From contig CM029610.1 in the NCBI GenBank assembly GCA_017311315.1, forward strand, positions 5,141,126 through 5,205,125: DNA of 64,000 nt. Direction: 5' to 3'. The DNA is from Dendrocalamus latiflorus (taxonomy: Eukaryota; Streptophyta; Magnoliopsida; Poales; Poaceae). Under the pieces are notes generated by a model, which saw nothing but the letters and a program-made list of their open reading frames with translations, was not told where the DNA came from and searched no databases. Positions 46,984 to 58,476 of the stretch are shown here, piece by piece; position 1 is the stretch's first letter, and every line of letters begins with the position of its first letter. Both the position numbers and the translations under genes were made by a program.

Positions 46984-49900
46984 ATGGCCGACGCGAAGGC
47001 CGAGGCGGCGAAGCCGCAGTCCTCGCAGGAGGAGGAGGAGGACTGGAAGGAGGCCGAGGGGGACGTGGAGGTGGACAGGGCCACGAGCAACGGCGCCGGG
47101 GTGGAGGGGAGGGACAGGCCGATCCGGGTCTACGCCGACGGCATCTACGACCTCTTCCACTTCGGCCACGCGCGGTCGCTCGAGCAGGCCAAGAAGCTGT
47201 GAGAGATCCCTCTGCCCCTCCTCACCCCCCCTGGCCTCGTCCGCGTTTGTGTTAGGATTCGATCTGTCCTTCGCGTTTGTGTTAGGATTAGATGCCGTTT
47301 CTTGCATCGCGTACTCAAAAGGTTGTTCTTGCAGCGAGGATCACACTTGATTAGGTGGTTCAGTGTGCTGTAGCGTGAGATTGCGCGAGAAAGTTGTTTC
47401 TTTAAAGCAGTTTTGTTATAAATTCGTCGCGATTAGCAGCTCAGGAATAGCCTTTTGTGAGTACCTATCATGTGCGATGCCCATTTCTGTGTATCATTCC
47501 GGTGATTAGGTTGCAAAGGCGCATACTTATTGTAGATTAGTGGGTTATTTGATGCGTAATATTGCTGTAGATGTCCCATTTTGGGTAATTGGATGGATGG
47601 TTTGGGCAAAATGCTGCCCCTTTCGTGCTTCTATTATGCGCGGGACATGGTTTACCAGTCTCGGTATGACGGTTTACCTAACGTGATATGACTCTGGATG
47701 GCTTTTCTAGTTTGCCATATTGATGGATCATTCAGTGGGAGAATCACCTATTTCATATATTCCTCCAAATAATGAGTGTGATTTTAGCGTTGTTTGTCCA
47801 TTTCGCTCTTGAGTGTACAGTAATCCTGCTCTGTTGGCATGGACTGGTGGAGTAATTTTGTTTAGTGGTTGGAAGCTTGGGGCTACTATACAATTGCTCT
47901 CAGATACAAGTTGCCACCTTGTGGTGCTGAGCATCTTCCAATTCTTTGAATTGACAATGAAATGGAAGTGGGTTTTGGGTGTTCTCTTCAATTATTAATC
48001 CTACCTGATGTACTGGGGATGTGTTTGTCCATCCAAATTAGTCTTTGATTTTAGATGCATTCTGTGTTTCTGAGATCTATCACAGTGGTCATTTTGTGTT
48101 AGAATAGTCATTTTTGAATAATGAGAAGTAATGTGTGCCATCAATTCTTTCTCAGGAATGTGTGCCATCAATTTTTTCTCTTTCTGCTGAAATATCCTGG
48201 TCTGCAAAAATGTCACATTTATGTAGCTTCTGGGCACTTGGAATCTTTTTCCTCAGAATTCTGGTTTGTACATAATAGAATGTTAGTATACTTGTGGCAT
48301 GCAGTCAAAGAAAATCATTTTGGTTTATTTATCGGTAAAGTGTTTAACTTTTCTATTGCACCTTTTGTAATGAACCTTGCACTTGCAGTCATGCTCTGTT
48401 TCTTAAATATGAAGCTTTGTTTTGATCTTTAAAGGTCATCCTGCAATGATCTTGTCAATCACTATGTTTCTCTTCTAATTATAACTTAGAGCCAGTTCTT
48501 TCCTATTTATGCCATAGATTGAGTGTATTTAGCTTCTGGCTGGTATAACTTTGTTACAAAAATTAAGTTACTGGGGCGGCTATTGTAATGCAAGAAGATG
48601 TCTTGGGCTGAACTGAGTGCCTTCAAAACTGTAGGTTTCCAAACACATATCTTCTTGTGGGATGCTGCAACGATGAGTTGACACATACATACAAAGGCAG
48701 AACTGTTATGACAGAGGATGAGCGATATGAATCACTTCGTCATTGCAAGTAATCATTCCATGCTTTATTCAATTCAATAAGCCGCGGATATTCTATCTTC
48801 TTTACGTAACTTTTTAACCATGCTAATATTATATATAATCTTTTATATTTCCAGGTGGGTTGATGAAGTCATTCCTGATGCTCCATGGGTGGTAACAAAA
48901 GAGTTCTTGGATAAGCATAACATCGATTTTGTTGCACATGATTCTCTGCCGTAAGCATTCAATCTGAAAAGACCTTGATGTTTTTGTAACACATTAAATA
49001 TTTTTTTGTACTGCCTGTGATAAATACATATGGCCTGATATTCTTATTGCAATTTCCCCCCGTGTTTTGATGATATTCAAAGCCTTTGGACTTGCACAAT
49101 GATGGATCTGAAATTCAAATCTCTTTAATTATCTTTCTTATTTGAATCTACATAGGTATGCTGATGCTAGTGGAGCTAGTAAAGACGTCTATGACTTTGT
49201 GAGTCTTAAGTTCCAAATTGAGCTATTCAAGTATAATCTTGATTAAAATTGTCTGGACAGTAACAGTATGTATTGGTCTGGAGTTTCTGACAGTCACTGA
49301 TAGCATCTTGTTTTATCAGGTAAAAAAACTTGGTAAATTTAAAGAGACCAAGCGCACAGATGGGATATCAACTTCAGATATTATAATGAGGATTATTAAA
49401 GATTATAATGAATATGTTATGCGGAATCTGGCCAGGGGGTACTCTAGAGAGGATCTTGGTGTCAGTTATGTGAAGGCATGTGATATTAACATGATGCTTT
49501 AACCACAATTTTAATTATAGGAAGTCCCTATTGTTGAATAGTAGTACAGTAGCATTTTTTGGGGGCTGGCCAACTGACCCTTATACATCTTATCAGGAGA
49601 AACGACTGAGAGTTAACATGGGATTGAAAAACCTGCGTGACAAAGTGAAGCAGCACCAAGAAAAAGTAGGGGAGAAGGTATTGTATTCACCATCACCTTA
49701 ATTTATGTCAAAGTAGAATTTTAACAATTGATTAACTGATGGCCAGGCCATGTTAGCTTCTCTCCATCTCCATCACTGGGTGGTTGATGCAGGGACGCAC
49801 ATACAATGTTTCATTACTTCTTCCCGATGAATCAATATAATTTTAAATGTGATATATATGCCATTTGAACATATCTTTTCTAGAGGTTTTTTGTAGGTTA

Positions 49901-50619
49901 AATAGCACTTCTATTGAATTATGCTTTGTTGTATTAAATATTTGCACTAATGAGATCGGGTTCAATCAATAAGCTTTTCTTGCAGTCTAAAAATATTGTT
50001 ACAAGTAGCTTCGGTCATATTCCATGCCATGTGTATTCTCAACTTTACCATGATGATGATGTCACATGCCCATTACTTTAGTTTGACATATGCTATACAC
50101 ACTTTCTCGCGTGTCTAGTTCAATTAATCTTTTGTTGTTCAGGAGTATAAAATCTGATACAGAAGTTGTAGGTATACCTAAAATTAAAGCACTATACTAG
50201 CCTTTCTCCTACTTTCAAGGTCCATGTTTATTTGATAATCATAGTATGGACCAAGAAACTTAGCCATCTGAAGTTTACCTGCTTATATGTCCTGAAAAGT
50301 ATTGGATATTTCCAGTGGAGTACAGTGGCAAAACTCCAGGAAGAGTGGGTGGAAAACGCAGATCGCTGGGTTGTTGGTTTTCTAGAGAAATTTGAGGAAG
50401 GTTGCCATTCAATGGTTAGTTACATTTGCCTGTAAGTCGTGTGTACTTCATATCCTAATAGGCGTGCTCATCTATGCCTATATTTAAATCATTCCTCAGG
50501 GAACCGCCATCAAGGAAAGAATCCAAGAAAGGCTCAAGGCACAATCCAGGGACTTAAGCCTTCTACAATATGACAGCGACGACGCTGAAGATGACAATGA
50601 CGAAGATGACAAAGAATAG
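46984..50619 (+). CDS. CCT: CTP:phosphocholine cytidylyltransferase
   Basis: Eight exons give 307 aa: 46984-47198, 48635-48748, 48855-48950, 49156-49198, 49320-49475, 49597-49677, 50316-50414 and 50500-50619. The enzyme makes CDP-choline from CTP and phosphocholine, usually the rate-controlling step of phosphatidylcholine synthesis by the Kennedy pathway, at ER or nuclear membranes. The nucleotidyltransferase fold starts at RVYADGIYDLFHFGHARSLE, whose HFGH is the HxGH catalytic motif. LLVGCCND, WVDEVIPDAPW and the signature RTDGISTSD follow. Next come a charged helical segment (GLKNLRDKVKQHQEKVGEK), the conserved WVENADRWVVGFLEKFEEG and an acidic Asp/Glu-rich tail. The first ATG of exon 1 fits plant homologues with an acidic N-terminus. 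Intron 5 uses a GC donor (AAG then GCATGT). The others are GT-AG. Length is near that of plant CCTs. Confidence 0.95.
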
Positions 50620-52435
50620 CCTCTGCAAATATACGCCAAGTACAATCGTCAAGTATAATACGTACATGTACCGCATGTTACAATCACCATCAATGCTTCA
50701 CCATGTGCTTCGATCGTGAACTTTACTGCCTAGGTAGATTTGCGTGCTATGTTTGCAGCTGTGCTTGATGTTTGTCTGTCTAGGCAACGTACGCTTGTAA
50801 AAGTTGTAGTGGAAGACCTGAACTCTTATGGTTTCCTTGACGATACAGATTTCATTTTATTTTCATTTCGAACGCAAGATTCTCTAAATTATAAATCTCT
50901 AAAATATCTTTCACATGCTTGCCAGTTCTGTGTTGCCCTGGCCATTGTTATCTGGTTATTTGAACCCGAAAGACTTTTGACTATTCTTGTAGTTGTCTGG
51001 CGCGGTATATTATACCGGTGTTCTTGACGAAAACAAGCTTCAAGCACAAGTTAAGATTCTTGTTGCTCAGAGCAGGAGTTCTAAGATGTTGGGAAACTTC
51101 AGAAGTTGGAATCGAGGATAGCCTTGGATCACATGTTGATCATAGAGCTAGCTTGTTCCTGGTTGTGAAGACTCGATGAGGTTGTGTATGGCGGAGCAGC
51201 CACAGCCGCAGGCGGGAGGAGCCGGTGCCGAGGACGACGGGTTGTCTACCCGTGCTCTCCACCTCCAAGTATACGCGACGCATGCAACCATGCCAGTGTT
51301 GGACCATGTCGGTCGCCAGGCCAGGTGCGGGGAGAGCGTACTTGAGTGCTTCTGGGGTTCGGCGGGACGGCGAGGCGCGCGCCGGCAGCCGAGCTCGCCG
51401 GTGAACCCTCGCAGCCTATTGCTTCTTTGCCCGCGCCGTCTCCCGTCCTCCGTCGAGCAGCTCCGGAGTGCGTACGCCCTCCCTTTACCCTGACGAGGCC
51501 ATCTCCGGCGTTGGCTGTCAGTTTCATTAACGGAAAAGCGATCCATCTAATTTATTAGATTAATTCTAATTATAAAAGATAGTATGATAATTTATAGATT
51601 TAAAGTATCAGAACTATTAAGTTTTAAATCTCTTGTCCCTTTGCATGGCACATATTGTATGTGTATTAATTTGCTTAAACATGCAGAATTTATTTAAGCA
51701 TGCAGCCTTGCATGGCATTTGCTTAAGCATGCGGTGTGCAGGACAGTTTAGTGCGTTGCATGCAGTTCGCTCGGCATGCAGCGCGATGCTTCCTGTGTGT
51801 AGCAGCATGCGACAGAGCGACGCGCTGATAAATGAATCGGTTGGCCCGCGACTGTTCACTGCTATAAATTGTTGCCGAGCGGCAGTAGCATACTCATTCA
51901 ATTGAGTTCGTATGCGCGCACATATGCAGTGACAGAAAACACTCAAAGGAAGATGCATGTACACACATACACTTATTGCTAGTTTTTTTATCATCAAAAG
52001 AACACTAATAGAGAAAAGGTAGAGAGAAGAGAGAAGCTTGCTGCAACATTTCACTATAACATAGATCAGGATATATTTATATATATTTAAGGTTGAACAA
52101 AATAGTATTGTAAATTATAGTTTTCGCTTATATTGGCTACCACGTGGATGGCATAGGATTGCCGGGGCGCGCCTTCACATCCCCTACGATGGCGGTTGGC
52201 TCTGATCGGTGGCTGCCCACTTGGTTAGTGGCCGTGGCATCCGCATAGAGGGGCCAAGGCACGAGTCCTTACCGTGTACACATTTACGCCGTCCGATCGA
52301 CCTTCTGTGGCCCAGGTCGAAGCTTGAAAGGCAACCGTTGGATTTGTACTCGAGAGACCCTCGCTTTACCCCGTATTTCTGTTTACCCCTCCTACGAATG
52401 GATCGCTCTGAACATGGTTATCTTCTTTTCGGTTT
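50620..52435. other. 3' region of the cytidylyltransferase gene and intergenic DNA
   Basis: 50620 to about 51000 is probably 3' untranslated sequence. 51150-51500 is GC-rich and open on both strands, without a recognised protein. 51640-51790 has clustered CATGCA words (see findings). 52130-52430 is unassigned. Confidence 0.35.
51650..51790. repeat. Cluster of TTAAGCATGCRG / CATGCAG words
   Basis: Within 140 bp, CTTAAACATGCAG, TTTAAGCATGCAG and CTTAAGCATGCGG repeat, followed by TTGCATGCAG and GGCATGCAG. CATGCA is the RY element bound by B3 factors of the seed programme. It may equally be a decayed short tandem repeat. Confidence 0.5.
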
Positions 52436-52439
52436 CTAA

Positions 52440-52660
52440 AAGCCACTTTTTTTTACAATAATTAATTTTTCTATGGTAACTAACTTTCAAGCGGAGTGTC
52501 TTTTTAAAACGGGGTCTATAAGTTAATTATAGTAGACACACTGCAACAACTTCATTTATATCAGTCAAAATCGCACACGAGTCTCTCTCTCTATACTCTC
52601 TTTCATGAACAACCAAAAAGCCAAAACCCATAAAAAAAAGCTATAGCAAGAAAAAAAGGT
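52440..52660 (-). repeat. Dispersed MITE family A, copy 3 (opposite strand)
   Basis: On the minus strand it carries GGCTTTTTGGTTGTTCATG, ACTCGTGTGCGATTTTGAC, CTACTATAATTAACTTATAG and AAAGACACTCCGCTTGAAAG, the same word order as the copies at 37625 and 43180. Confidence 0.55.
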
Positions 52661-52665
52661 CCTTA

Positions 52666-53597
52666 GAGCAACTCCAGCAGTAGCCCTCAAAACAGGGCCC
52701 CTACTTTTCATTTGAGGGCTCCCCTTACTTTTGAGGGCCCTGTTTTTTTTGCATCTACTCCAACAGCACCCCTCAAATTTAAGCCCTCAAATTCATTCCA
52801 CTACAACTGACATATGGGACCCACTCCTCATTCTCTCCCTCACCCCGCCGTCTCCAGGCATCCCGCCGCCTCCGCTTCCCTCTTCTCCCCTGCCCCTCAC
52901 CTCTCCGTCTCCCCCTCGCGCCTCCCGCCGCATCCGCTTCCCCCTTCTCGGGCGGCTTCCTCACCGTGCGCGCCCTCACCCCGCCGACGACGGCGAGGCC
53001 GAGGCGCTCGTCCGCCTCCTCGCATCTTCACCGTGCGCGCCATGCGTCGGGAGCCGGGGAAGAGGAGCCGCCGAGGAGGGCGGTGGCGGCGCGGGAGGAA
53101 AGAGCGGGCGGAGGAGAGCGGGGAGGCAGCCGCCGGCGAGCGCTGGCGGCCAAGGGGGCCAGCGGGCGGGGAAAGAGGCGGGGAGGGGAAAGAGGTGGGT
53201 GGGGAGGAATCTGGCGGCCCGACGGGCGGAGGCGTCGGGCGCGGCGACGGGCGAGCCGAGGAGCCGGGCGAGTGGAGGCGGCGGGCGAGCGGAGGAGCCG
53301 GGCGAGGCGGCGGGCGGGCAAACGGAGGCGGTGGGCGAGCGGCGGGGGATTTTGGAGCGCGGGCGGCAGAAAAGCGGCGGAGGCGGGGGATTTTGGGGGA
53401 AGTTTCACTGATGCGGGAAAAAAACCGAAGGATGAGAGCTAGAGCAGGGCCCCTGGGAATGAGGGCTTGGAGACCTCATTTGAGAGGCCTCCTATTTTTG
53501 AGAGCCAAGTAGGGGCCCTGCTAGAGTTCAATTTTTTTGCTCTGGCTCTCAAATATGAGGTTTGAGGGCTCAAGTAGGGGCCCTGCTGGAGTTGCTC
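52666..53597. mobile_element. PIF/Harbinger-like element with GC-rich core, 932 bp
   Basis: The ends are inverted repeats GAGCAACTCCAGCAG, flanked by TTA on both sides (52663-52665 and 53598-53600). Subterminal parts repeat GGGGCCCTGCT and GAGGGCT words. The core (52830-53400) is extremely GC-rich, open in several frames on both strands and low in complexity, so no protein is called. There is no transposase, so it is non-autonomous. Confidence 0.8.
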
Positions 53598-54029
53598 TTA
53601 GAGTTCCAAGTACCGAACCCTGCCCTGCACCGACCCAAGGGACTTTGCCCCGATCCAACCATGGTGCGTCCCGCCCCGTATTAGGATGGGTAGATTCCCT
53701 TTCAGATCATATAAATATTTTTTTTTGTTTTTGTATGGATTAATGTTGTCCAACTAGCTATGATAATGCAATATTAACTAATATTTGCTATTTTGAAGAT
53801 ATTTATTATTATTGTTACAAGTTGATATTTAAATATCAATAATTTATAATAATATATCAATCAAGTTTAGTAAATAATATGTTTCTTATTTTTAAAAATA
53901 TATAAAAACTGAAAGCCCGTCCTGACCTAACGGAGCACCGTTGACTAATAAAGCCTGCCTCGTCCTGACCCAATTAGAGCCAGGCAAATGTGAGGCAAGC
54001 CAAAACTTACCATGTCCTATCTAGAGGTG

Positions 54030-54205
54030 CTTTCTTTTTCACATATGGCTTATGGGTTATAGCTTATACGATAGTAACTAGTTTTTAAGTGATACGTTTT
54101 AAGGTAGAGTCAATAGAAAGATTATAGTAAAAAATATATTAAGTTCAGTTATACCGATCAAAATTATATGTGACTATTTTTTTACGTATTGTCTTTTATG
54201 AATAA
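54030..54205. repeat. Dispersed MITE family A, copy 4
   Basis: Words GGCTTATGGGTTATAGCTTAT, GTAACTAGTTTTTAAGTGATACG and TTATACCGATCAAAAT follow the order of the other family A copies. This is the most degraded copy. Confidence 0.4.
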
Positions 54206-54274
54206 GTTAGAATTAAAAAATTTAAGTATCTCTACTCCTAAAAGAACGAGTTGAAGGTGATGGTGCATCCTACG

Positions 54275-55180
54275 CCCCCCGCCTCGCTCTCCCCCGCCGC
54301 CACCCCTCGCTCTCCCCGCGCCCCAACCCCCCGCGCTCTCCCTCCACCGCCTCCCCCTCGCTCTCCTCGCGCCCCCGCCTTGCTCTCCCCCGCCGCCCCC
54401 TTGCTCTCCCCGCGCCCCCACCTCGCTCTCCCCCGCCGCCCCCCTCGCTCTCCCCGCGCCCCCCGCCGCCGCCCCTCGCTCTCACCACGCCGCCGCCTCC
54501 TCCCCACCTCCCGGGCGCCTCCTCCACCTCCCCACCCCGCGCCTCCGCCGCCTCCTCCCCACCTCCCGGGCGCCTCCTCCCTCTCCCCACCCCGCGCCGC
54601 CGCCTCCTCCCCACCTCGGGCGCCTCCTCCCCTTCCCCACCCCGCGCCGCCGCCCCCCTCGCTCTCCCCGCGCCCCCGCCTCGCTCTCCCCCGCCGCCCC
54701 CCCTCGCTCTCCCCGCGCCCCCCGCCTCCTAATCCCCCGCTGCCGCCCCTCGCTCTCACCGCGCTGCCGCCTCCTCCCCACCTCCCGGGCGCCTCCTCCC
54801 CCTCCCCACCCCGCGCCGCCGCCGCCTCCCCACCCCTCGGGCGCCTCCTCCCCCTCCCCACCCCGCGCCGCCGCCTCCTCCCCACCTCGGGCGCCTCCTC
54901 CCCCTCCCCACCCCGTGCCGCCGCCGCCGCCCCCCTCGCTCTCCCCCGCCGCCCCCCTCGCTCTCCCCGCGCCCCCCGCCTCCTAATCCCCCGCCGCCGC
55001 CCCTCGCTCTCACCGCGCCGCCGCCTCCTCCCCACCTCCCGGGCGCCTCCTCCCCCTCCCCACCCCGCGCCGCCGCCGCCTCCCCACCCCTCGGCCGCCT
55101 CCTCCCCTCCCTCCCACCCTGCGTCGCTGCCCCACCGCCTCCCCCTTGCTCTCCCCCCGCCTCGGGTCAGGGCCAGGTCG
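54275..55180. repeat. GC-rich minisatellite with higher-order structure
   Basis: Two word types alternate: CTCGCTCTCCCCGCGCCCC and CCTCCTCCCCACCTCSGGGCG / CCTCCTCC. They form blocks that are themselves repeated (compare 54600-54800, 54870-55040 and 55040-55110). The array keeps long open frames on both strands (Pro/Ser/Arg one way, Gly/Arg/Glu the other), a by-product of composition. It lies immediately upstream of the SMC6 fragment and could be its expanded upstream region. Confidence 0.8.
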
Positions 55181-55641
55181 CCGCCGCCCCCGATCCCGCA
55201 AGATCCGCCGCCGCTAGGGGTAGAGGGACCAGGGGCGGCCGACGGTGCGCGGACGGTGCGCGGCTGCGGCGGTCGGCGGCGACTCGGCGAGTGCTGCGGG
55301 CCTGCGGCGGTCAGCGGCAACTTGGCGGCGACTGGGCTACTGGGCGCCCGCGGCTCCGCCCTCCGCTCTCGCGTCTGCGCCAGTCCGCCGGCCGGCTGGC
55401 AGGCCCGACACCGAGGGGCGAGGGCCAAGGCACTGAGGCGCCCGTGACTCCGTGAGCGTGAGGCAGTGAGGGGTGAGGCCGCCGTGCGCCTGTGCCCGCC
55501 TGGCCGCCTGCCCGGTGCCCGCTGCCGCCGCTCCTGCACTTCGCCCTCGCCTTCTCCTCTCCACGCCGCGCTGCCGTCGCCGCCTCCTCCTCGGCTCCTT
55601 TGCCGCCCCCGCTTCTCCCCCCACCCCGTGCTGTCGCCTCC

Positions 55642-55835
55642 GGGACGATCTCCCGCATCCGCCTGGAGAACTTCATGTGCCACTCCGCGTCAACTTCATC
55701 ACCGGCCAGAACGGCAGTACGCCTCCCTGAAACCCTACCCCCTCTCTCCCTCCCCCCTGCCCGTTGATGCCCTTTCTTCTCCGTGCCGGCGCAGGCGGGA
55801 AGAGCGCGATCCTGAGGGCGCTGTACATCGCATTC
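55642..55835 (+). pseudogene. SMC6: 5' fragment of an SMC6 gene, frameshifted and cut by an LTR element
   Basis: SMC6 is an ATPase of the SMC5/6 DNA-repair complex. The first piece (55642-55716) encodes GTISRIRLENFMCHS and, after a frame change, VNFITGQNGS. After a 78-bp GT-AG intron (55717-55794) comes GKSAILRALYIAF (55795-55835). The join recreates the Walker A motif GQNGSGKS across the splice site, as expected for a genuine gene-derived copy. Between CHS and VNF the usual 8-10 residues of the N-terminal head are missing and the frame shifts. The retrotransposon LTR begins directly after IAF, so the rest of the gene, if present, lies beyond this window. It is probably a relic or duplicated fragment and not the working SMC6 gene. 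Confidence 0.78.
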
Positions 55836-56856
55836 TGTAACATCCCGAAAAATATAAATAATAAATTATGGAGTTTTTGGATTATTTTATTGGCTTTTTT
55901 ATTTGAATTGGAGTTTATTGGCTTTTTGAATTTATAAAGGAATTTTTAAAAAAATAAAAAAAGAGGGAAGAAATCAACACATAGAATAATAAAACGTGAG
56001 CATCAAATAAAGAATCTGAAAAGATGATCTATAAAATTTCAAGGGAGAATATTTGGTTAAACCATAAAATTCTCACCTCTAAAAATTATGGAATAAATAG
56101 TAAAGGAGTATACAGAATAGAAATGTTATGTTAACAAATATATGTAAGTATATGTATACATGTATACTATATGAATGAATAAATAGAGAAATATATGTGT
56201 ACCTACACAAAAATCAGAGGAGATGAAAATATATATAGGTATATACCCAAGATATATGTGAAAATGTATATACATGCATAATTTAAATGCAAAAACAAAA
56301 TAAAACAAAAGGAAAAGAAAATTGAAATGGAAATAGCCCAGCCGGGCCGGCCATCACCCCGGCCCAGCTTCTCGCGTCGCGCCCCCGACCGCGCCCGCGT
56401 GGGCCAGCGCTCCGCGGCCCAGCCTCCCGAACGCGCTCGCTTCTGCTGGCGAGTGGGCCCGCTCCCTCGCGCGCGTTGTCTCCCGCTGGCCGGTGGACCT
56501 GCCTCCACCCGCGCCTTGCGGCCCCCGCGCGCCAACCGCTTCCCCCGACCGGTGGCCCGCCTCGCCCCCGCATTCTTTCTCTGGCCGGTGGCCCCGCCCG
56601 CGTCTTCTTCCTCCTCCCTCCCTTCTCCACGCGCACGCAGCTCCTTCCCCTCGCGTTCGCTCCTCTGCGCAGCAAATCCTCTCCGCTCATTCTCTCACCT
56701 CGCGGGCAAGTTTAAAAAGGACAGCTACAGGAGGGGAGGCGAACCTCTCCCACCACCTCTCCCCTGCGAAATCCCGAAGAGGATCGCGTTCTCCCCCCTG
56801 CCTCGCCTGAACAGCGGCGGCCAAATATCTCCCTCGCCGTACAAGCCCTCTCCGAC

Positions 56857-56863
56857 TATAAAA
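56857..56863 (+). promoter_or_regulatory. Probable LTR TATA box (5' LTR)
   Basis: TATAAAA follows the GC-rich part of the LTR at the place collinear with TATAAA at 1575-1580 in the solo LTR. It is the likely promoter for the element's genomic RNA. Confidence 0.5.
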
Positions 56864-57619
56864 GCCTCACCCGGGAGTCTCAATCGCGCCGTAATGTTCC
56901 CTTCTTCATCCCCCTGCCCGCAATCGCACTGAGAAGCCCCAAATCCCCGCCGGCCTCTCCTTCTTCCCCAACTCCGGCGCCACCCTCCCCGCCGATTCCG
57001 GCCGTCCCCGAACCCCTCCTCGCTCCCAGAGCTGCGTGGGAGCCAGGCGAAGCCAACCCCCTCCCTTACCGGACCTCCCGTCGCCTGAGCATCGCCGGCG
57101 TCGACACCTTCCCCGAGCCTCCGCCGTCGCACGCCGCCGACTCGCCACCGTGCCCCTCCTTCCCCACCGACTGTACCAGGAGATTCCCTAGTGCGCGGGA
57201 ATTACATATCACGCAACCCCGGAGCCTCCCGACCACCGCACGCCGCCGGCCACCGTCGCCCCCGACTCCTCTGCCCGGCCGCCTCCCGGAGCTACCTCAA
57301 AAGGTATACTTACCCTATATGGGTAAGCATCGCTCGGGCGACCGAGTGGCTTCCAGCGCTAACTCTTCCTCCCTCCTGCTCCCGCGGCGCGCGTTCGAGC
57401 CCCGGCTCCGCGCCTGCGGTCGAGCATTTCTTTTAAAACTTCCCGCTGACAGCTGGGCCCCGCTGGTCAGTGGCCGGCCGTCTGCGCTAGCGGCTGACAG
57501 AGGGGTCCCACCCGTCAGTGACTGGACACGCTGACAGCTGGGTCCCACTGACCAGAGAGACAGAGAAAAATAATAAAAGGAAAAGGATAAAAATTAAAAT
57601 GTAACACATGGGACCCACC

Positions 57620-58476
57620 TAGAGATGGCAATGGGTACCCGAAACCCGATACCCGGTGGGTTTTTACTCTATTAGGGCATGGGTCTGAGTCAATTTTCTA
57701 ACCCATGGGTCTCTTAATGGGCAAAAAGCCCAACCCATCGGGTCTGCGGGTTCGGGTACGTTCCTATAGTACCCAAACCCGTAAACCCATGGGTAATATA
57801 AACCCGATCCATAGGAGTTATAAACCCAGGCTCCCAGCCTCCCAGGCAAATCAACCCAGCCCATAGCCCATTAGCCATTTAGCCCCAAGCCCCCAAATCC
57901 AATGCGGCAATGCCCTATTACCCATACGGTTAACCCTAGCTAGCACTCGCCACGGTCACTACTCACTCCTCCCCAGTCCCCACCCTGATTCAACAGCCGC
58001 CGCAGCGGCGGCGCATCTGACGCTCCGTGCTCGGTCTCCGGCAGTCTCCACGCTCGCCCTCCCATCCCACAGCTCCCGCTCCTGCTCCCGTCACTCTTGC
58101 CGCACGCTCGTCCTCCCGCACGCCCTCGCCGTCGCCTCGCCTTCCAGTTCAGCCCGCCGCCCCCACGGCGACAGCCCGCCGCCCCCACGCTGCAGCCAAC
58201 ACACATCACAGCAGTAGACCCTTGGCCATGGCGCTGCCCTCCGGCTCCAACGAAGATGGCCGGTGAACTTCTTCCTCCTCTCTATTAACCATTGTTGCAG
58301 CTCGCATTACTGACCCGACGGGTGACCCATGGGTACCCGTTAACCCAGTGGGCATGGGTTTGGGCAAAAATTTGCACCCGTCATGGGCATGGGTTTTTTA
58401 GCGGGCACGTCCAACTTTAATGGGCACGGGTTTGGGATAGCAAAACCCAGCGGGTTTATGCCCGTTGCCATCTCTA
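57620..58476. mobile_element. Non-autonomous hAT-like element nested in the LTR, 857 bp
   Basis: Inverted ends TAGAGATGGCAA are perfect, followed on both sides by CGGGTTT/ACCCG-rich subterminal words. GACCCACC flanks both ends (57612-57619 and 58477-58484), an 8-bp target duplication. The solo LTR copy has the uninterrupted site at about 2502-2518 (GGGACCCACCCGTCAG), which confirms the insertion. The interior has a GC-rich block (57960-58260) with short frames only. No transposase. Confidence 0.92.

Noticed and set aside
52731..53512. 226-232 codon frames at 52.7-53.5 kb
   Set aside because: They span the ends and GC-rich core of a TTA-flanked inverted-repeat element. No motif is recognisable.
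54238..55683. 481-codon minus-strand frame and a 398-codon plus-strand frame over the same DNA
   Set aside because: Both are low-complexity products of a GC-rich minisatellite, contain no domain, and one overlaps the SMC6 fragment on the opposite strand.
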